From Euonymus europaeus (Eukaryota > Streptophyta > Magnoliopsida > Celastrales > Celastraceae): a stretch of 64,000 nt of DNA. Of the stretch, positions 10,136 through 24,000 are shown piece by piece (position 1 is the first letter of the stretch; each line of letters begins with the position of its first letter). Location of the stretch: assembly GCA_963580455.1 (NCBI GenBank), contig OY756958.1:5902501-5966500 (forward strand). Reading direction: 5' to 3'. The position numbers were made by a program, and so were the translations under genes. The notes under the pieces were generated by a model that made no database searches, was not told the origin of the DNA, and saw only the letters and a program-made list of their open reading frames with translations.

Positions 10136-12847
10136 ATGGCTGACGCCGCCGGTCAACAGACTCCTCTTTCCGGCACTCCCCAGACTCCTGTCTCTTCCAA
10201 CGTTGAGACTCGTAGCACGGCTTTGTCTTCGTCGCTGGTTCCACCGGCTATCAATTCTGGGAATACTCTTGGAGCCTTTAGTGCTGTTAAATTAAAAGGT
10301 AATAATTACTTGTTGTGGAAGAGCATGGTTCTTCCAGTTATTCGAGGTCACCGCCTAGAGGGATTTCTTACGGGATCCACTCCATGTCCACCTGAGTATG
10401 TGTCCGTTTCAGTTGATGGTTCTTCTACTGCTCAAACGCATCCTAATCCCGAGTATGAGCAATGGATGACACAAGACCAAAATCTATTGGGGTGGATTTA
10501 TAACTCTCTTGATGTTGAAGTAGGGTCTGATGTTGTTGGTTATGAGAGCTCCAAAGACCTTTGGGATGCTCTACAAAAATTGTTTGGTGCTCGCTCTCGG
10601 TCAAACATTATTCTCTTCAAGAAAGAATTTCATAGTCTCCAAAAGGGTGGTCAAAGCATGGTTGATTATCTCCGAGCTATGAAACAAATTGCTGACAATC
10701 TTAAACTTGCTGGTGCTCCCGTAGATTCTGCAGATCTTATATCTCAAGTGCTTGCCGGCCTTGATTCTCTTGACTACAATCCTATAGTTTGTCAACTAAG
10801 TGAAAAAGAACATGTCTCTTGGATGGAATTGCAGACTACGTTGTTGAGCTTTGAGCGTCGTCTTGAACAAATCAATGGTGGTCTTGGTTTGGATTCTGCC
10901 AGTGCAAATTTTACCTCTCACCCTCACCGTTCCAATCAGTCTTTTAATCGTGGCCGTGGACGCTTCAATTATTCTGGTGGTCAATCTCAAGGCCATTTGG
11001 GTGTCTCCAGATCTCCTGGTGGTAATTCTCGTGGCCGAGGTGGTCGCTTTGGTGGTCGACGTGGTCGTGGAGCTTTTTCTCGACCTGTCTGCCAAATTTG
11101 TGGCAAGACTGGTCATATAGCCACTAATTGTTGGGATCTTGTTGGATTTCCTTCTGACCAACGTTCGTCCTCCCAACATATGGCTCTTGTGGCCTCTCCT
11201 GAAATTGTGTCTGATCCTGCATGGTATGCGGACAGCGGTGCAAGCACTCATGTTACTCATGATTCTAATCATCTTAGCCAAAAGGCCGAATATCATGGTA
11301 AACATACTATATCTGTAGGCAATGGTGATGCACTTACTATTGCACATAGAGGGAGTACTCTTTTACCAACACACTTTTATACTCCTTTGGTTCTTCATAA
11401 TTTACTACATGTTCCTAGTATTAAAAAAAATTTGATCAGTATTTCTCAATTGACTCGAAATAATGCGGTTTATGCTGAATTTGATTCATTTGGTTGTTTT
11501 GTTAAGGACAAACGCACGGGAATGGTACTGCTCCGGGGGAAGCTTAAGGATGGTCTCTATCAACTTCAATTGCCTATCAAGAGTTCACCAACTTCATCTT
11601 CACCATCTAATTTATCAAGAGGCTTGTCTTGTAACGTTGGGTCCTTAAATTCAGTGTCTGTCAACTCTGGTCATGTTGAGTCTGTTAAGTCTTGTTCGTT
11701 TATTTCCTCCAAAGAGGTTTGGCATAGACGTCTTGGTCATCCCTCAAGTAACATTCTGTCTCAAGTGTTAAACCAATGCAATGAAAAAGTTTCAGATTCG
11801 ACCCAATTCTTTTGTGATGCTTGTCAACTAGGAAAGTCACACAAACTTCCATTTCATTCATCGACTTCACGTACTCAGAATGCTCTTGATTTAATTCATA
11901 CCGACTTGTGGGGTCCTGCTCCTATGTTATCTACCTCTGGATATCGATATTACATCCACTTTGTTGATGACTATAGTCGGTACACTTGGATATACCCCTT
12001 GAAAACCAAATCTGAAGCTCTATCAACGTTCATTCGATTTAAAGCCTTAGTTGAAAATCAATTTTCTCGCACCATCAAATACCTTCGATCAGATATGGGT
12101 GGGGAGTATAAATCGTTTGAGCCATTTCTTCATCAACATGGAATAGAGTTTCAACACTCATGTCCTTACACGTCCGCACAAAATGGACGTGCTGAAAGAA
12201 AGCATCGTCATATTACTGAAATTGGCCTTACGCTTCTTGCTCAAGCTCAATTACCTCTTGTTTATTGGTGGGATGCTTTTCTTACTGGAACCTATCTCAT
12301 TAATAGGTTGCCCACACCTACTCTTTCTAATCAAACACCTTTCTTCACACTTTATGGTAAAACACCAGATTATTCATTTCTTAAAACTTTTGGGTGTGCT
12401 TGTTTCCCTTGTCTTCGTTCATATCAAAAACATAAATTTTGCTATCACTCTGTTAAATGTATCTTTCTTGGCTATAGTGAATCTCACAAAGGCTACAAGT
12501 GTCTAAGTCCAACGGGTCGTCTTTATATACCTCGTCATGTGAAGTTCAATGAACATGAGTTTCCATTTGTGTCCTCTTCTCACTTAAATAATCAGTCATC
12601 TTTAGGTACCAAGTCTTCCACTCGTAATCATGTTGAGCCCACTAGTCTCTCTCCATCTAATCATGTTGAATTTCCATGCGTGTCTCTTTCTCACCCAAAT
12701 AATAATGTTGAGCCCACTAGTCTTCTCCATCTAATCATGTTGAGCTTCCATGTGCGTCCCTTTCTCACTCAAATAATAATGTTGAGCCCACTAGTCTCTC
12801 TCCATCTATTCCTTTATCAAATGAGACACCTCATAATAAGCAATTAA
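10136..12847 (+). pseudogene. gag-protease-integrase of Copia element 2
   Basis: Start ATG 10136 lies directly after the primer site. The gag domain begins with MADAAGQQ and continues with LKGNNYLLWKSMVLP. An RG-rich basic segment precedes the CCHC knuckle C-Q-I-C, G-H, N-C at about 11090-11130. The protease motif WYADSGASTH is at about 11222. The pre-integrase finger WHRRLGH and CDACQLGK is followed by the integrase core with HTDLWGP, RSDMGGEY and NGRAERKHR, so all three catalytic acidic residues are present. The frame shifts near 12722, in the second unit of a 75-bp repeat, so the last ~40 residues are out of frame and pol is separated. Apart from this the frame is open. Confidence 0.9.
12632..12812 (+). 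repeat. 75-bp in-frame tandem repeat with a 1-bp deletion
   Basis: Units start at 12632, 12707 and 12781 (each GTTGAGCCCACTAGTC). The first unit is 75 bp (25 codons). The second is 74 bp because CTCTCTCC became CTTCTCC. The third is partial. The missing base shifts the gag-pol frame. The repeat lies in the linker between integrase and RT, which tolerates length change. Confidence 0.85.
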
Positions 12848-12849
12848 GT

Positions 12850-14541
12850 GTGGCAGAGCCTTCTCAAGTGTCCCCCGGTGCAACTCCTACTCCCAGACAA
12901 TTGTTCCCCACATCTACAACCTCCCAACAATCCATTGAATCCGCAGTGGAGCCCTCGGTGACTCTTGGACATCCCATGGTCACTCGCACTCAAGATGGCA
13001 CCCGACAGGTCAAGTTATATCCTTCAGATTATCATCTTTATACAGCTGTTCTGTCTAGTCCTCAAGAGCCATTAAGTGTTGCTGCTGCTCTTCATAATAA
13101 GCAGTGGAAATCAGCCATGTTAGATGAATATCACGCTCTTGTGCGCAATAATACATGGACCTTAGTCCCATCCTCCAGTGCGTATAATATTCTTGGCACC
13201 AAATGGGTTTTCAAAACCAAAACCAACGCGGATGGAAGTTTTCAACGATGTAAAGCTAGACTTGTTGCCAAGGGTTTTCAACAATATCCTGGAGTAGATT
13301 ATAATGAGACATTCAGCCCCGTAGTCAAAGCTTCCACTATCCGCATTATTCTCACTATTGCTATTTCCAAGAGCTGGAAGATTCGCCAACTTGACATTAA
13401 TAATGCCTTTTTAAATGGTCCCTTGCAAGAGACAGTGTATATCGAGCAGCCCGAGGGGTTTATTGACCCAGAAAAAGCCTCTTATGTTTGTAAGTTGAAT
13501 AAAGCTATCTATGGGCTCAAACAGGCTCCTCGCGCTTGGTTTGAGAAACTACGTGCAACTTTACTTGGTTGGGCCTTTACAAACTGTGAGAGTGACTCTT
13601 CTCTCTTTTTCTTCAAGCGTGGTGATGAGATTTTGTTTGTTCTTATCTATGTTGATGACATTATTGTCACAGGAAGTGACTCTTCTCGACTGCAAGAGTT
13701 TGTTGATCGCTTTGCATTGAAGGATTTAGGTGATTTACATCATTTCTTGGGCATTGAGGTTCATCGTGATGCTGCTGGTATGTATCTTACACAAACACAA
13801 TATATTGATGCTCTTCTCAAGAAAACCGGGATGGTCCTTGTGAAGACTTCTCCGACTCCAGCAGCTACTGGGAAGGAATTTGTGTCTAATCCCGCTGATC
13901 TTATGGTTGATCCCAGTCTCTATCGTAGCACTCTTGGTGCCTTACAATATCTCACTCACACTCGGCCTGACATAGCTTATATTGTCAACAGTTTGAGCCA
14001 GTTTCTTACTTGTCCTACGAATGTGCACTGGCAAGGTGTCAAGCGTCTACTTAGATATCTCAAGGGTACCAGAAACTTGGGTCTTCACATCAAGCCCAGC
14101 TCGTCTCTGTTTCTCACTGGTTTCTCAGACGCTAACTGGGCATGCAATCCTGAGGATAGACGCTCGGTTGGTGCCTATTGCATTTTTCTTGGAGGGACTT
14201 TAGTTTCCTGGTCTTCTAAGAAGCAAGCTGTTGTGTCTCGATCCAGTACTGAGTCCGAATATCGTGCTTTAGCTGATGCCTCTTGCAAACTTGCGTGGTG
14301 TGATAATATGAGTGCTAATGCTTTATCTCACAATCCAGTTTACCATGCCCGAACTAAGCATATTGAGCTTGATGTTCATGTTGTTCGCAATCGAGTTCTT
14401 TCAAAAAAGCTTGAAGTCTGCTATGTACCAACTCAAGATCAAATTGCTGACTGCCTTACTAAATCTCTCTCTGGGGTCTCTTTTCTTGCTCTTCGAGACA
14501 AACTTGGTTTGGTTGCTCGTCCATCACCATCCCAAGTTTGA
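12850..14541 (+). pseudogene. Reverse transcriptase-RNase H of Copia element 2
   Basis: The pol frame re-opens just after the repeat slip and runs to TGA 14539-14541. RT motifs are GTKWVFKTK, ARLVAKGFQQ, LDINNAFLNG and the catalytic YVDDI (about 13650). RNase H has SDANWACNPEDRRS and SSTESEYRALAD. The frame then jumps from SCKLAW straight to CDNMSANALS. Related elements have roughly 20 more residues between these two points, so an in-frame deletion has probably removed part of RNase H. It then ends normally with ARTKHIELDVH and a C-terminal ADCLTK segment. Confidence 0.85.
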
Positions 14542-14569
14542 GAGGGGCTATTGAGAGTCCTAGCTGGGT

Positions 14570-14721
14570 CCTAGCTGTTTATAAGCTTTTATTATTGTTA
14601 CCAGCTGTCATGTTATTATTTCGTTCTATTGTAGGGTCTTTCTATTTGCTTTTGATATATATGGCTTTGCTTGTTCAGCTCTGTATTGTTGTCATTATGA
14701 ATATATGGAATATTCGTTATA
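14570..14721 (+). repeat. 3' LTR of Copia element 2
   Basis: Same 152 bp as the 5' LTR with two differences. The purine run GAGAGGGGC lies at about 14540-14548. The wider LTR may begin at TGAGAGTCC, where TCCTAGCTG occurs twice in 20 bp. Confidence 0.88.
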
Positions 14722-17124
14722 CATTTGACTTGTTCAGATTGTAGGCTCATAAATTTGTATTTTTGGGGGTTTTGTTCAGAAAATGTTGTTTGCCTTTCTA
14801 AAAGAGCGGGTGTAGATAATGAGTTAATGATGGGTGGAGAGCTTAGGCCCCCACAACAGCATCTTTTAACATATTCTCTAAATTCTAGTAAAAATACACA
14901 TTTTCATCAATTTTACAGGTTTTGAAAAAGTAACAGTACACATCAATTACTCCAAACCAATATTCTAAATCATTTAAATATTCATTTATATAATCAATTT
15001 TTATTTAATTAAACTCAAACTATTTTACTATTTATTATAAAGATCAAACCTTATCATATTTATTATAATAATAACATGATATTAATGTGGTAGTTGATTT
15101 GTGGGAACTTAGATATATGGTGGTTAATTTTGTGACAACTAATTGTAAATTTAAAATTAATAATTTTTTACAATATTATTTACTTATCATTTTAAATATG
15201 TATTAATCTAAATCATTTTAATATTTTTCTTTAAGAAATAGATTAATCAAAATATAATTAAATATTATATGCATTAAATATTAATGACTAAATATAAAAT
15301 TAGTGAATTAATCTGATCCATTGATCCATTGAATCAATTAAAACAGTTAATTATGCACCTTATTTATATTTAATTGATATTTAAAATAATTAATTGTAAT
15401 TTTTAATTACACTGGCTAGGCCCACTGATTTTTGAAATATGCACCACCAACAAGAAAGGCATTGGACAAAACAAGAGAAAAAAAAAATTAATCAAAAAAA
15501 ATATTACGCGTACTACAATTGTACGCCCATCCCTCCGTTCCCTCCGACGAGGGATATGCAGCCAGGTGTCTATTCAACTTTAGGATTCTCTCTCCTTTCT
15601 TTTAGCCTTTCAACGCTTCGTTCTGCAAATGAATTGATTCAAAGTATGACCTCCAAATTAGGTCATCAGACATCAGTTGATCAGTTTATCAATGTCCCAA
15701 GAACATGCAAAATGAACAACAATCTAACAAAATCTAGATTCAACATTCAATCGGCCACTTCTTCAATTTTGATATATTGTGGTGAAGAAATGGCGATCGA
15801 GAAATCAAATGAGGATTTTAAAGATTTTATGCGGCAAACATTGGTATCTTCCATGTCCAATGCGACTGCATTCGAAATTCGTCATTCCATGTTATCTGCA
15901 CCAAACTAATTAACATGAGAAGGATAGGAGGAGTGGAGGCCGGGGAGAAGGAGAGACCTGAGGGGAATCGGATGACAGAGAAGAGAGGAGAGGACAGCGG
16001 AAAGTTGCGTGTGTGTAAGTAAAGTGAAACAAGAGGATTAGAACTAATTGAAATAATTCAAAATGTAAAAAATTGATGAGAACAAGTGGCTCATTTTCAA
16101 CCGTTGGATGTTAATTGTAGAGTCTCAAATTATTATCGAATTTGAGAGCCCCGGATCCTCAAAAGCCAATAAATAACTGATAGAGTAACTCATGTGAGTG
16201 CAAATTATACAAAAAGACAAAAAAGAAACTCTAATTTCACGTTCTACCACCCACATCCAGCATCTGATGTGGGTGGTCTTAAAGTCTTTTGAAAGGTATG
16301 CTCCATTGTTCTGTTTTCAAAGAATTTGATGTTCTCATGAATCCGACGATAATGAGGCAGCAATGACAGGGGTTGGCTTTGGTAAGATTGACTTCCTAGG
16401 TTGAAATATAGTCCAGTTAGCATGCCCAACATGTCAATCGGATGAGATGGGGAGAAAGGAAATAAATTCATACAAGTATTGAGCAAATAAAATTCACCAT
16501 TTCTGGGCCTCGTGCATATTGTGGACATCACATATTTTTATATTCATATATACAGTATATAATTCTTTTAACGTTTATTTTAATTTAAAATAGTGTGAAT
16601 GAGTTGAAAGTTAATTTAATATTTGCTTGATATTTACAACGTGTCTCGTTTAAAGAATAGGGAATAGAGCAAGGGAGTGTGTGTGAACACTAGAAGGAAA
16701 ATAATTTTGTCAGATATTCAAGAACAGGTTTGACGACTTCTCATTAATGACATGAAAAATGGGTTTGGAAAAAGTCCCCAAACAATATGTGACAAGCCTC
16801 TAAATACGAGATAAGACATCTGGATGAATTGCAACAAGGTTAAAAGGTACACAAAACAATGAATGGGTATGAGCCTATCTAAAATTTCTCAACAAGCAGC
16901 AACTCAGAAGTCACAGAGAGAAATTAGTTGAAATTTACAAAGTGGGTATGCTATACAGACATGCATACGTACACTAGCAGATTTCCCTAAGCTTTCTATG
17001 CATATCTAATCATCCATTTTGAAGGAAAAAAAAATAGTGTAGTTGCTCTTCTCTATAAAAACTGGAAAACTCAACTTTTAAACAGGACCTTGGTCAGAGC
17101 GCTTACTAGAACGATGCCAATTTA
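14722..17124. other. Intergenic DNA and 3' flank of the helicase gene
   Basis: AT-rich. A 156-codon ORF at 15439-15909 has a C-terminal stretch (MAIEKSNEDFKDFMRQTL) faintly like an OVATE domain, but it is too short and too weak to call. Purine-rich DNA follows at 15915-16010. The 3' UTR of the minus-strand helicase gene should lie just below 17125. Confidence 0.4.
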
Positions 17125-20100
17125 TCACTTTGAATTGTGTTCTCCCTTCATGGTGGCTGGCCTCCTAGAAATCCGAAATCCAATTTTGCGCTTTCTGGAT
17201 GTTTCTGATTCAACTGTCTCTTTCAGCTGCTGCAGCGCTGAAATATTTTAAAAAGCAAATTTATGCTCCGTTTGTTTCAATGAAAATAATTTACTGAAAA
17301 AAATAATTATTTTTAGTGTTTGTTTGAAGAAAATTAAAAAGCCAAAAAAAAAAAAAATTCAACCCAAAAAAACTGATGTAATTGGAGGAAAACAACTGTT
17401 TTTAACTAGCGGATGTTGTTTTCTCCGAGCCTTTGCCACATTTTGAAGAAAAAAGGATAAGAGTGAGCGACAAGGAAAGGAAATAATTAATTACTGAAAA
17501 GAAGAAAATACGCAGGTCAATATATATATGTGTGTGTAACAGTAACACAAGCACAGATTGTGTGTATATATATAATAGATAATATATATAATATATGTAA
17601 TATGTACACACATTATATTATCACAAGAAAATAATAATATTGGATCTAAAGTTATGTTTTTCATCAAGCAAACACTAAAAAATATTAACAATCTTTTGGT
17701 CCAAACATTAGAAATTAGTTGTTTTTTTCATGAGATAATATTTTTTATGAAAGGTTGATTTTCCTTCAAACAAATAGAAATCAACTGAGGTCCAAGTACT
17801 AGAAAGAAAGTTAAAACTAACCTAAATGGTGTTGGAAGTATAGAAAAGATGCAATCTATCAAGAGGGTCTCACGATATGAACTCCCAAGTTAAGTCTTCA
17901 CAATATGAAAGGTTTTTCGACTTCCTATTGCTGTATCTATCATTACTTTCATTCTTTTTTACAAAAAGGGATACAAAGATAAAAAAGCCAAAAGGGGGAA
18001 TTCACATACAAACTCTCTAATATATTACTTTTTTATGGAGGAGAAAAGGAGTAAATAAGACAGAAATTTACGACATCCAACGTAGAAATTCACAACTGAT
18101 TGGGTTGATATTTAAAGGGAGTCCCAAATGCACGTAGGTGATTGACAATCAGGACTAATATATTCAGAGCACGGGTTGTGAAATCTCATTTTCCAAAAGA
18201 TAAAGCATCTGTGACCTCTCAAAAAGGGAGGATTGCATGTGAATCTATTTTTATAGACTTATTCAGGTTTTAGTACACTAATAAAATTTATTTAGAAGGG
18301 AGTCTAATTCACTACAACTTTTGTATTTTTTTAAATAAATTTTAAAACATTTTACCTCTCAAAATACATGATAAATTTTTTTAAAAAAAATTGCATATTC
18401 AAATTCAGCACGTAAAACTTTTTCCAACAAGACTCATCATCGATAATTTTTAAAGTATTTTTTTAATTACATTACTTTTTAAAAACAATTTAATTAATAT
18501 ATATCCTATGTAATTTTTTTCCCACTGCAATAACCTAAACAATAAGTGTTAAACCCTAAAAGGAACGAATTCGCTAAATCCTAACAAGTTCGTGTATTAT
18601 ATTTTCATGTAGTTATCTAAACAACAAGTGTTAAACTCTAAGAGGAACGGATTCGCTAAACCCTTACTGGCTCGTGTATTGTATTTCTATGTTGAAGTCT
18701 AAACAAACGGATTCGCTAAATTCTAATGGGCTCATGTATCGAATTTTCATACTGTAACCTAAACAATAAGTGTTAAATCTTAAGGATAACGAATTCGCTA
18801 AACTCTAACGGGCTCATATATGCTCAGCATATTGATTAAAACAGTAAAATAATTAATTAAAAGAAAAAAATTAATATATTTTTCTAAATTAAGTTTTCTT
18901 CATTTAATATATACTTTTCTTAAAAATTTCCAACCTTGCCATAAATCTAGAAAATAAAAGTCAAATTAATTACAAAAAAAATCTAATAACTAGACTTAGT
19001 TGCAAATAAGTTTAAATGAGTAATCTTATCCCTAATAAGTCTCATAAAGTAGACCTACTTACAATTTTATCTTTCAAAAATCATACTTGATCAATAACCT
19101 ACATATAGTTGTACCTTATCAATTGACAGAGAAAGAGGAAATTACCAGAAGCATAAACATCACAAAGAGGCTCGATCGAACCGGCAGGAATTGAGTGAAA
19201 TGTACTAGAATCATCATCAGCTTTCTGAAGCATTTTATCGAAGCGCCTTACCTGAAGTACATGAAAGGGCAGATGATTTGCAATTTTTCAGATAAGTTAA
19301 CACTAGCTATACGCCTTTACACTAAGAATGCAGTTTTCATGCTTCAAAATATACATATGATTCACTTTTTATTTTTTCCCTGTCTACTGTTTGCAAATTC
19401 AAACATTCAAACTATCCAACTTCTTACAACAATTAATGGATCCAAACCCCAGGTGAGTTGCCGATTGAGCCATCTCTGCCCATACAGCATAATTCAGCAT
19501 AATTCTCATCCAAAAAAAAAAAAGACGAACCTTCTTATGCGAAGTAGTTCGATACCAAATAGCATGCACACACAGGTTTTGCTGCAAGCCAGCTTAGCTC
19601 CAGACCAATGCCTTATTGAAAAAAATGATACAAGTGAATAAAAATTAGTCAAAATAGCAATATACCTCATTTTTAGACAGCAATGTGAAGCAGCGCCCAG
19701 TCTGGCTAGCTCTTGCTGTCCGACCTGCCCGATGAATATAAGTTTTGATATATGCAGGAATATCATAATTTATTACATTCCTCACCCCTTCAACATCCAT
19801 TCCACGAGTCATCGCATCAGAGGAAATGAGAACTGGTATTTCCCCTTTTCGAAATGCCTTCAATGTCTTACTGCAAATATGGTTTCACCTTCGTTACATT
19901 CCATTCTTTATATCACAATAAAATACTACCTATATTTATATCAGTGTTGTCAAAGGTAAATGGTGCTCTCAGGCACAAAGGCCTCCTACTGCCCAAGGTG
20001 CGAGGCAGGCACATGTGAGCTATGTACAAAGCAAGGTTGAGAGAAGAGATTAATTAACCCAGGAATTACTTTTTATTCTAAACAATTAACAAGAATAACA

Positions 20101-20989
20101 ACCGGACTGAAACTCAGGTGTATCAAAATGGCAACACAGCATTGTGTAGAGGGAGAAGAGAAGAAGAAGAAGAAATAGAGAAAAATAGAGGAAGAGGAGA
20201 GAAGCAAGTACCCAAAAAAAAAGGAAAAGAAGAAGAAGAAGCAAAGGAGAGAACATTGAGAAGAGGGAAGACCGGAAGAAGTCTCCTTCTTCAATCTTCT
20301 TTCCATTTTTGTCATCCTTCCGTGTTTAGTTGTTCGGGATTTCTATGTATTTTTATTTCTTCAGCTACTCAATCTCAGGAGACTGAAAAGGAGCTGATAT
20401 GAAGCTTTAGATGCAAAACTACCAGGTCTTGCCAGGGTGAATTAAGCTTATTGGATAACCTTAAGCCTACTAGCTAGAAATAATCCCAATTTGCGAAAAT
20501 TACCCAGGTGCAAAAGGCGCTCACCGGGCCTGATGTGTATCAAGCACCTAATCCAGGCTTGAGTAAAAATGCTGTGCCTGGGGGTAGGCAAGGTGCAGCA
20601 CTTTTTCCTCACCTCGCCGGATGTGCGCCATTGACAACACTAGTATGGATGCAACATGATTTTGCTATTTCTACTACATAGGCCCGTACATATTTCATCC
20701 ATAAATGCAACTAAGACAGGAATTACCTTCTTACAGACTGGCGCTGTAGACCTGAATACTCTTTGATGTTGACCTCTAAATCATTGAAGAAATTCAACAA
20801 GGTGCAAAGCCGATGGGTTGCTTCCACAGATTTCGTGAAAACAATACACTTTTCTCCTCCCATACTTTGTAGAAGGGCAACTAAATAGAGAGGTTTTAGC
20901 TTAGACTGACAAACCTGTGCCAAGAAACCCGAATTTAACACTATCAAGATAAGCAAAGACATAAGCATGCACACACACACACGAATACA

Positions 20990-21042
<53 letters not shown>

Positions 21043-24000
21043 ATGAAAATACACATGAAATTCTACATTTAATTTGTTCGACCCAAGTTATCTGAGTTCT
21101 GTAATCTATCTAGTTGAGTATATAGTAGAACTCAGCTATTGTATCAGTGAAAGAAGTATTAGATGTCCTCACCTATGTCTAAGATCAAAGATGAAATTTC
21201 AAATACACTTGAGATTTCAAAGTTTCTGTTAGTCCATTATAAGGTTCCCAATGCTTTACCCCTATGGTTCTGATACGTTTAAATATAGGTTCTAAAACCT
21301 AGAATTTATTTTCCACACTCTATAGTAAATGCATGCGTGAAACTGGCCACTATAAAGCATCTAAATTTGAAACCTAATGGATTCAGTTTTATTAAACTAG
21401 CCTTTCACAGACCAAGAACCATGCAAATGAAGCATTACAAGTCAGCAACTGCAGTTAAGGTTGCATACCAGTTTGTATGATTCTAATTTTTCCGGGAGCT
21501 GGTACCGTGTATGCCCAGTTGTCAAGAATAGGGGGTGATGCAACTCAAGTTGAGCAAGCTTGCTTGGATCTTGAGTTAACGTGGCAGACAAAACCATCTT
21601 CACAAGCCTAGGGTAGGATTTACCCTTGAAGCCTCTTTCAAAACCACTGCAACAAATAAATTTGGAATAACATATAAAGGCAAGGCTACATACACCCTAG
21701 AACATGATTCACTCATCCATTAAAATCTGGATTTTTTTAATGGAAACAAGTTATATTAAAGCTCCAAGGAGGTGCAGAAAGAAAAGTTACAAGGAGGCTA
21801 AACTGAAAGCCTCAAAAAATCGGTACAATGATCAGAACACCAAGAATTAGAATCTTATTTTCAGTTAATGATAATCACCTCACTCCGTGGCTCCTTAATT
21901 TTCATAATTTCCGAATTCCTAATAATTAAGAGAAGGGATTTCTTTTTCGGAACGTTTTAAACCCAATGTTGAGACTATAGAACGAGTATTTATCCCAAAA
22001 GTTTGTGGTTGGCTATGTGAGTATATGAGAAAATCAATGGGAATAATGTTGAGACTATTGAAATAAGGTTGATGATTTTTTCCAGCCCTCTCTAGCTATG
22101 GTCTCTTCCCTCTCCAAGCTTTCCCCCTTTTGCCCTTAATCTTTCTCTTTTATCTTCGGTTTCCATTCATAAATTTCAATCTCTCCATCAGCTCTATGCC
22201 AAAAAAAAAAGGTTGAGAAAGCCCAAAGTCTTGAATTGCCTCTAGAATTAAAGGATAAGAAGATTTTACCTACTTAACGAACAATGAAACCTCAAATCCA
22301 CAAAATAAATTATGAAATTTGACTATAACTCCACTCTGTTCTAAAGATCTATTAATGGACACCAATACAAGTATCAGTTACAACACAACATCAGCATGAA
22401 GTAGATATAATTATATTGACCAACTATGGAAACCAATTTCCATCCTGTAAACGGAACACTACCATGAAAGGATATGTAGTATTAAATAAAGATCAAGAAT
22501 GTAAATGATAAAGAAAATACAATATTTCACAATTTAAGAGTACAGTGAGATAAAGTATAAAAGCAACTGATAAAATATTTGTGTCATCAAAAGCTAAGAC
22601 TAACAAACCATCAGTATCACAGCAACAAGACGATGCAAATAGAAATAAACAAACAAAGAACTCACCATCTCCTTATGGTTTTTATGGCACCAAATGATGC
22701 AGGGGAAAAAGTATCAGCACAAGGAAAGAGCCTCTCATCATGGGCATGGGTCAATTGAAGCACAGCAGGTAGCCAGGACTGATATGCTTCTCGGAGCATT
22801 CGATCAGTTTCATCAACAACCTGAAAAATCAACCTTATCGTTTTTTTATTCTTGACACAAGAAGAAACCTCAAAATTAGCTTTTTTGGCCATTTACACAT
22901 GATATTTTCATCGTTCAAGTTTTATTTGATCTCACAAATCATATAACATCAGATATCCGCTACCGCTACGAACAAAGAAACAATAAATTATGCAGTTCTG
23001 CATAATGGTTAGCCAAGATAAATCATAATTCAAAAAACATGCAGTACAACAGAAAAAGAAATCAAAAAATGTCCAAGCATATAATCAATGTGTAACCAAC
23101 ACTTGGGTTAATTGCATATTTGATAGAAGTCAAGGATGCAATTCAAAAGGTTCTAAGCCAAAGCTTTAGCTCGCAAGTTAGCTAGGGATGGGATTATTTC
23201 AAATTGTTCCAGGGGTCTGGGGACTTTCATAGGGCCGCTGGGAGGGGAATTTTTAGCAGCGGTGCTCTGTGGAGGAAACTGAATCCCTACTTCCATCCGC
23301 TTAAAGGAGTTAGAAAACTCTATCAAATAGCCAAATTGCAGATTGTGGTTGAAGGCTTCGATAGAGTGTCTTTTGTACCCAGAGTGGAGGGTCGAGTTTC
23401 TACTCCTTTTCATTTAGTTCATTCCGGGTCCAATGCATGTCCAGTCCTTTTTTTTTAAGTACTTTTTTATTCTTTTTGATGATTACTCTCGAATTACTTA
23501 TCTTTATCTTATGAAAGAGCGATCAGAGTTTTTTCCTGTTTTCAAATCATTTTCATAGCTTGAAAGAGGAATTACAAGTAATATCTACTTCTTCAAGTGA
23601 ATTGATAATCAAAATATATTATTTAAAACCGAAAAAAGCTTTACATACATAGACCTAGTACGATGTATTTATGGTAGGCCTCATCAGAGACTTACTTTTA
23701 TGGTTTTTTTTAATGGAATCACTTTCATACATTTGCAGCATGTGTATTATGAAAACCTAATTACAGCAATTTATGGTTTTTTACCAGATAAGAGAGATGC
23801 TCAAGTGTAAATCCCTTAGTGTTATTAATGTGATCCATCAGCCTTCCCGGGGTTGCCACCAATATATCCACAGAACTTTGTAACTTTTGAAATTGATCTT
23901 CTGGGTCATAACAGATGCCAGCCTCAAGCTTAGGTCTCTTAATAAGCTCTGCAATTTCATCAGCGATTGACGATTGACCCACAGCCAAACCAACTGATAA

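Larger units (their letters stand above)
9944..14721 (+). mobile_element. Young Ty1-Copia retrotransposon (Copia element 2)
   Basis: A 4.8-kb element with short LTRs (152 bp recognised) that differ at only two positions, both C/T. The interior is one long gag-pol frame broken by a single missing base near 12722 and shortened in RNase H. The Gag and integrase wording suggests the Ale/Retrofit type, but I hold that loosely. I could not find a target duplication. The 5' LTR match starts CCTAGCTG without the TG expected of an LTR end, so its outer end may be trimmed. Confidence 0.92.

Noticed and set aside
15439..15909. 156-codon ORF with a faint OVATE-like segment
   Set aside because: Only about 18 residues look similar, the rest of the domain is missing, and the first half is low-complexity.
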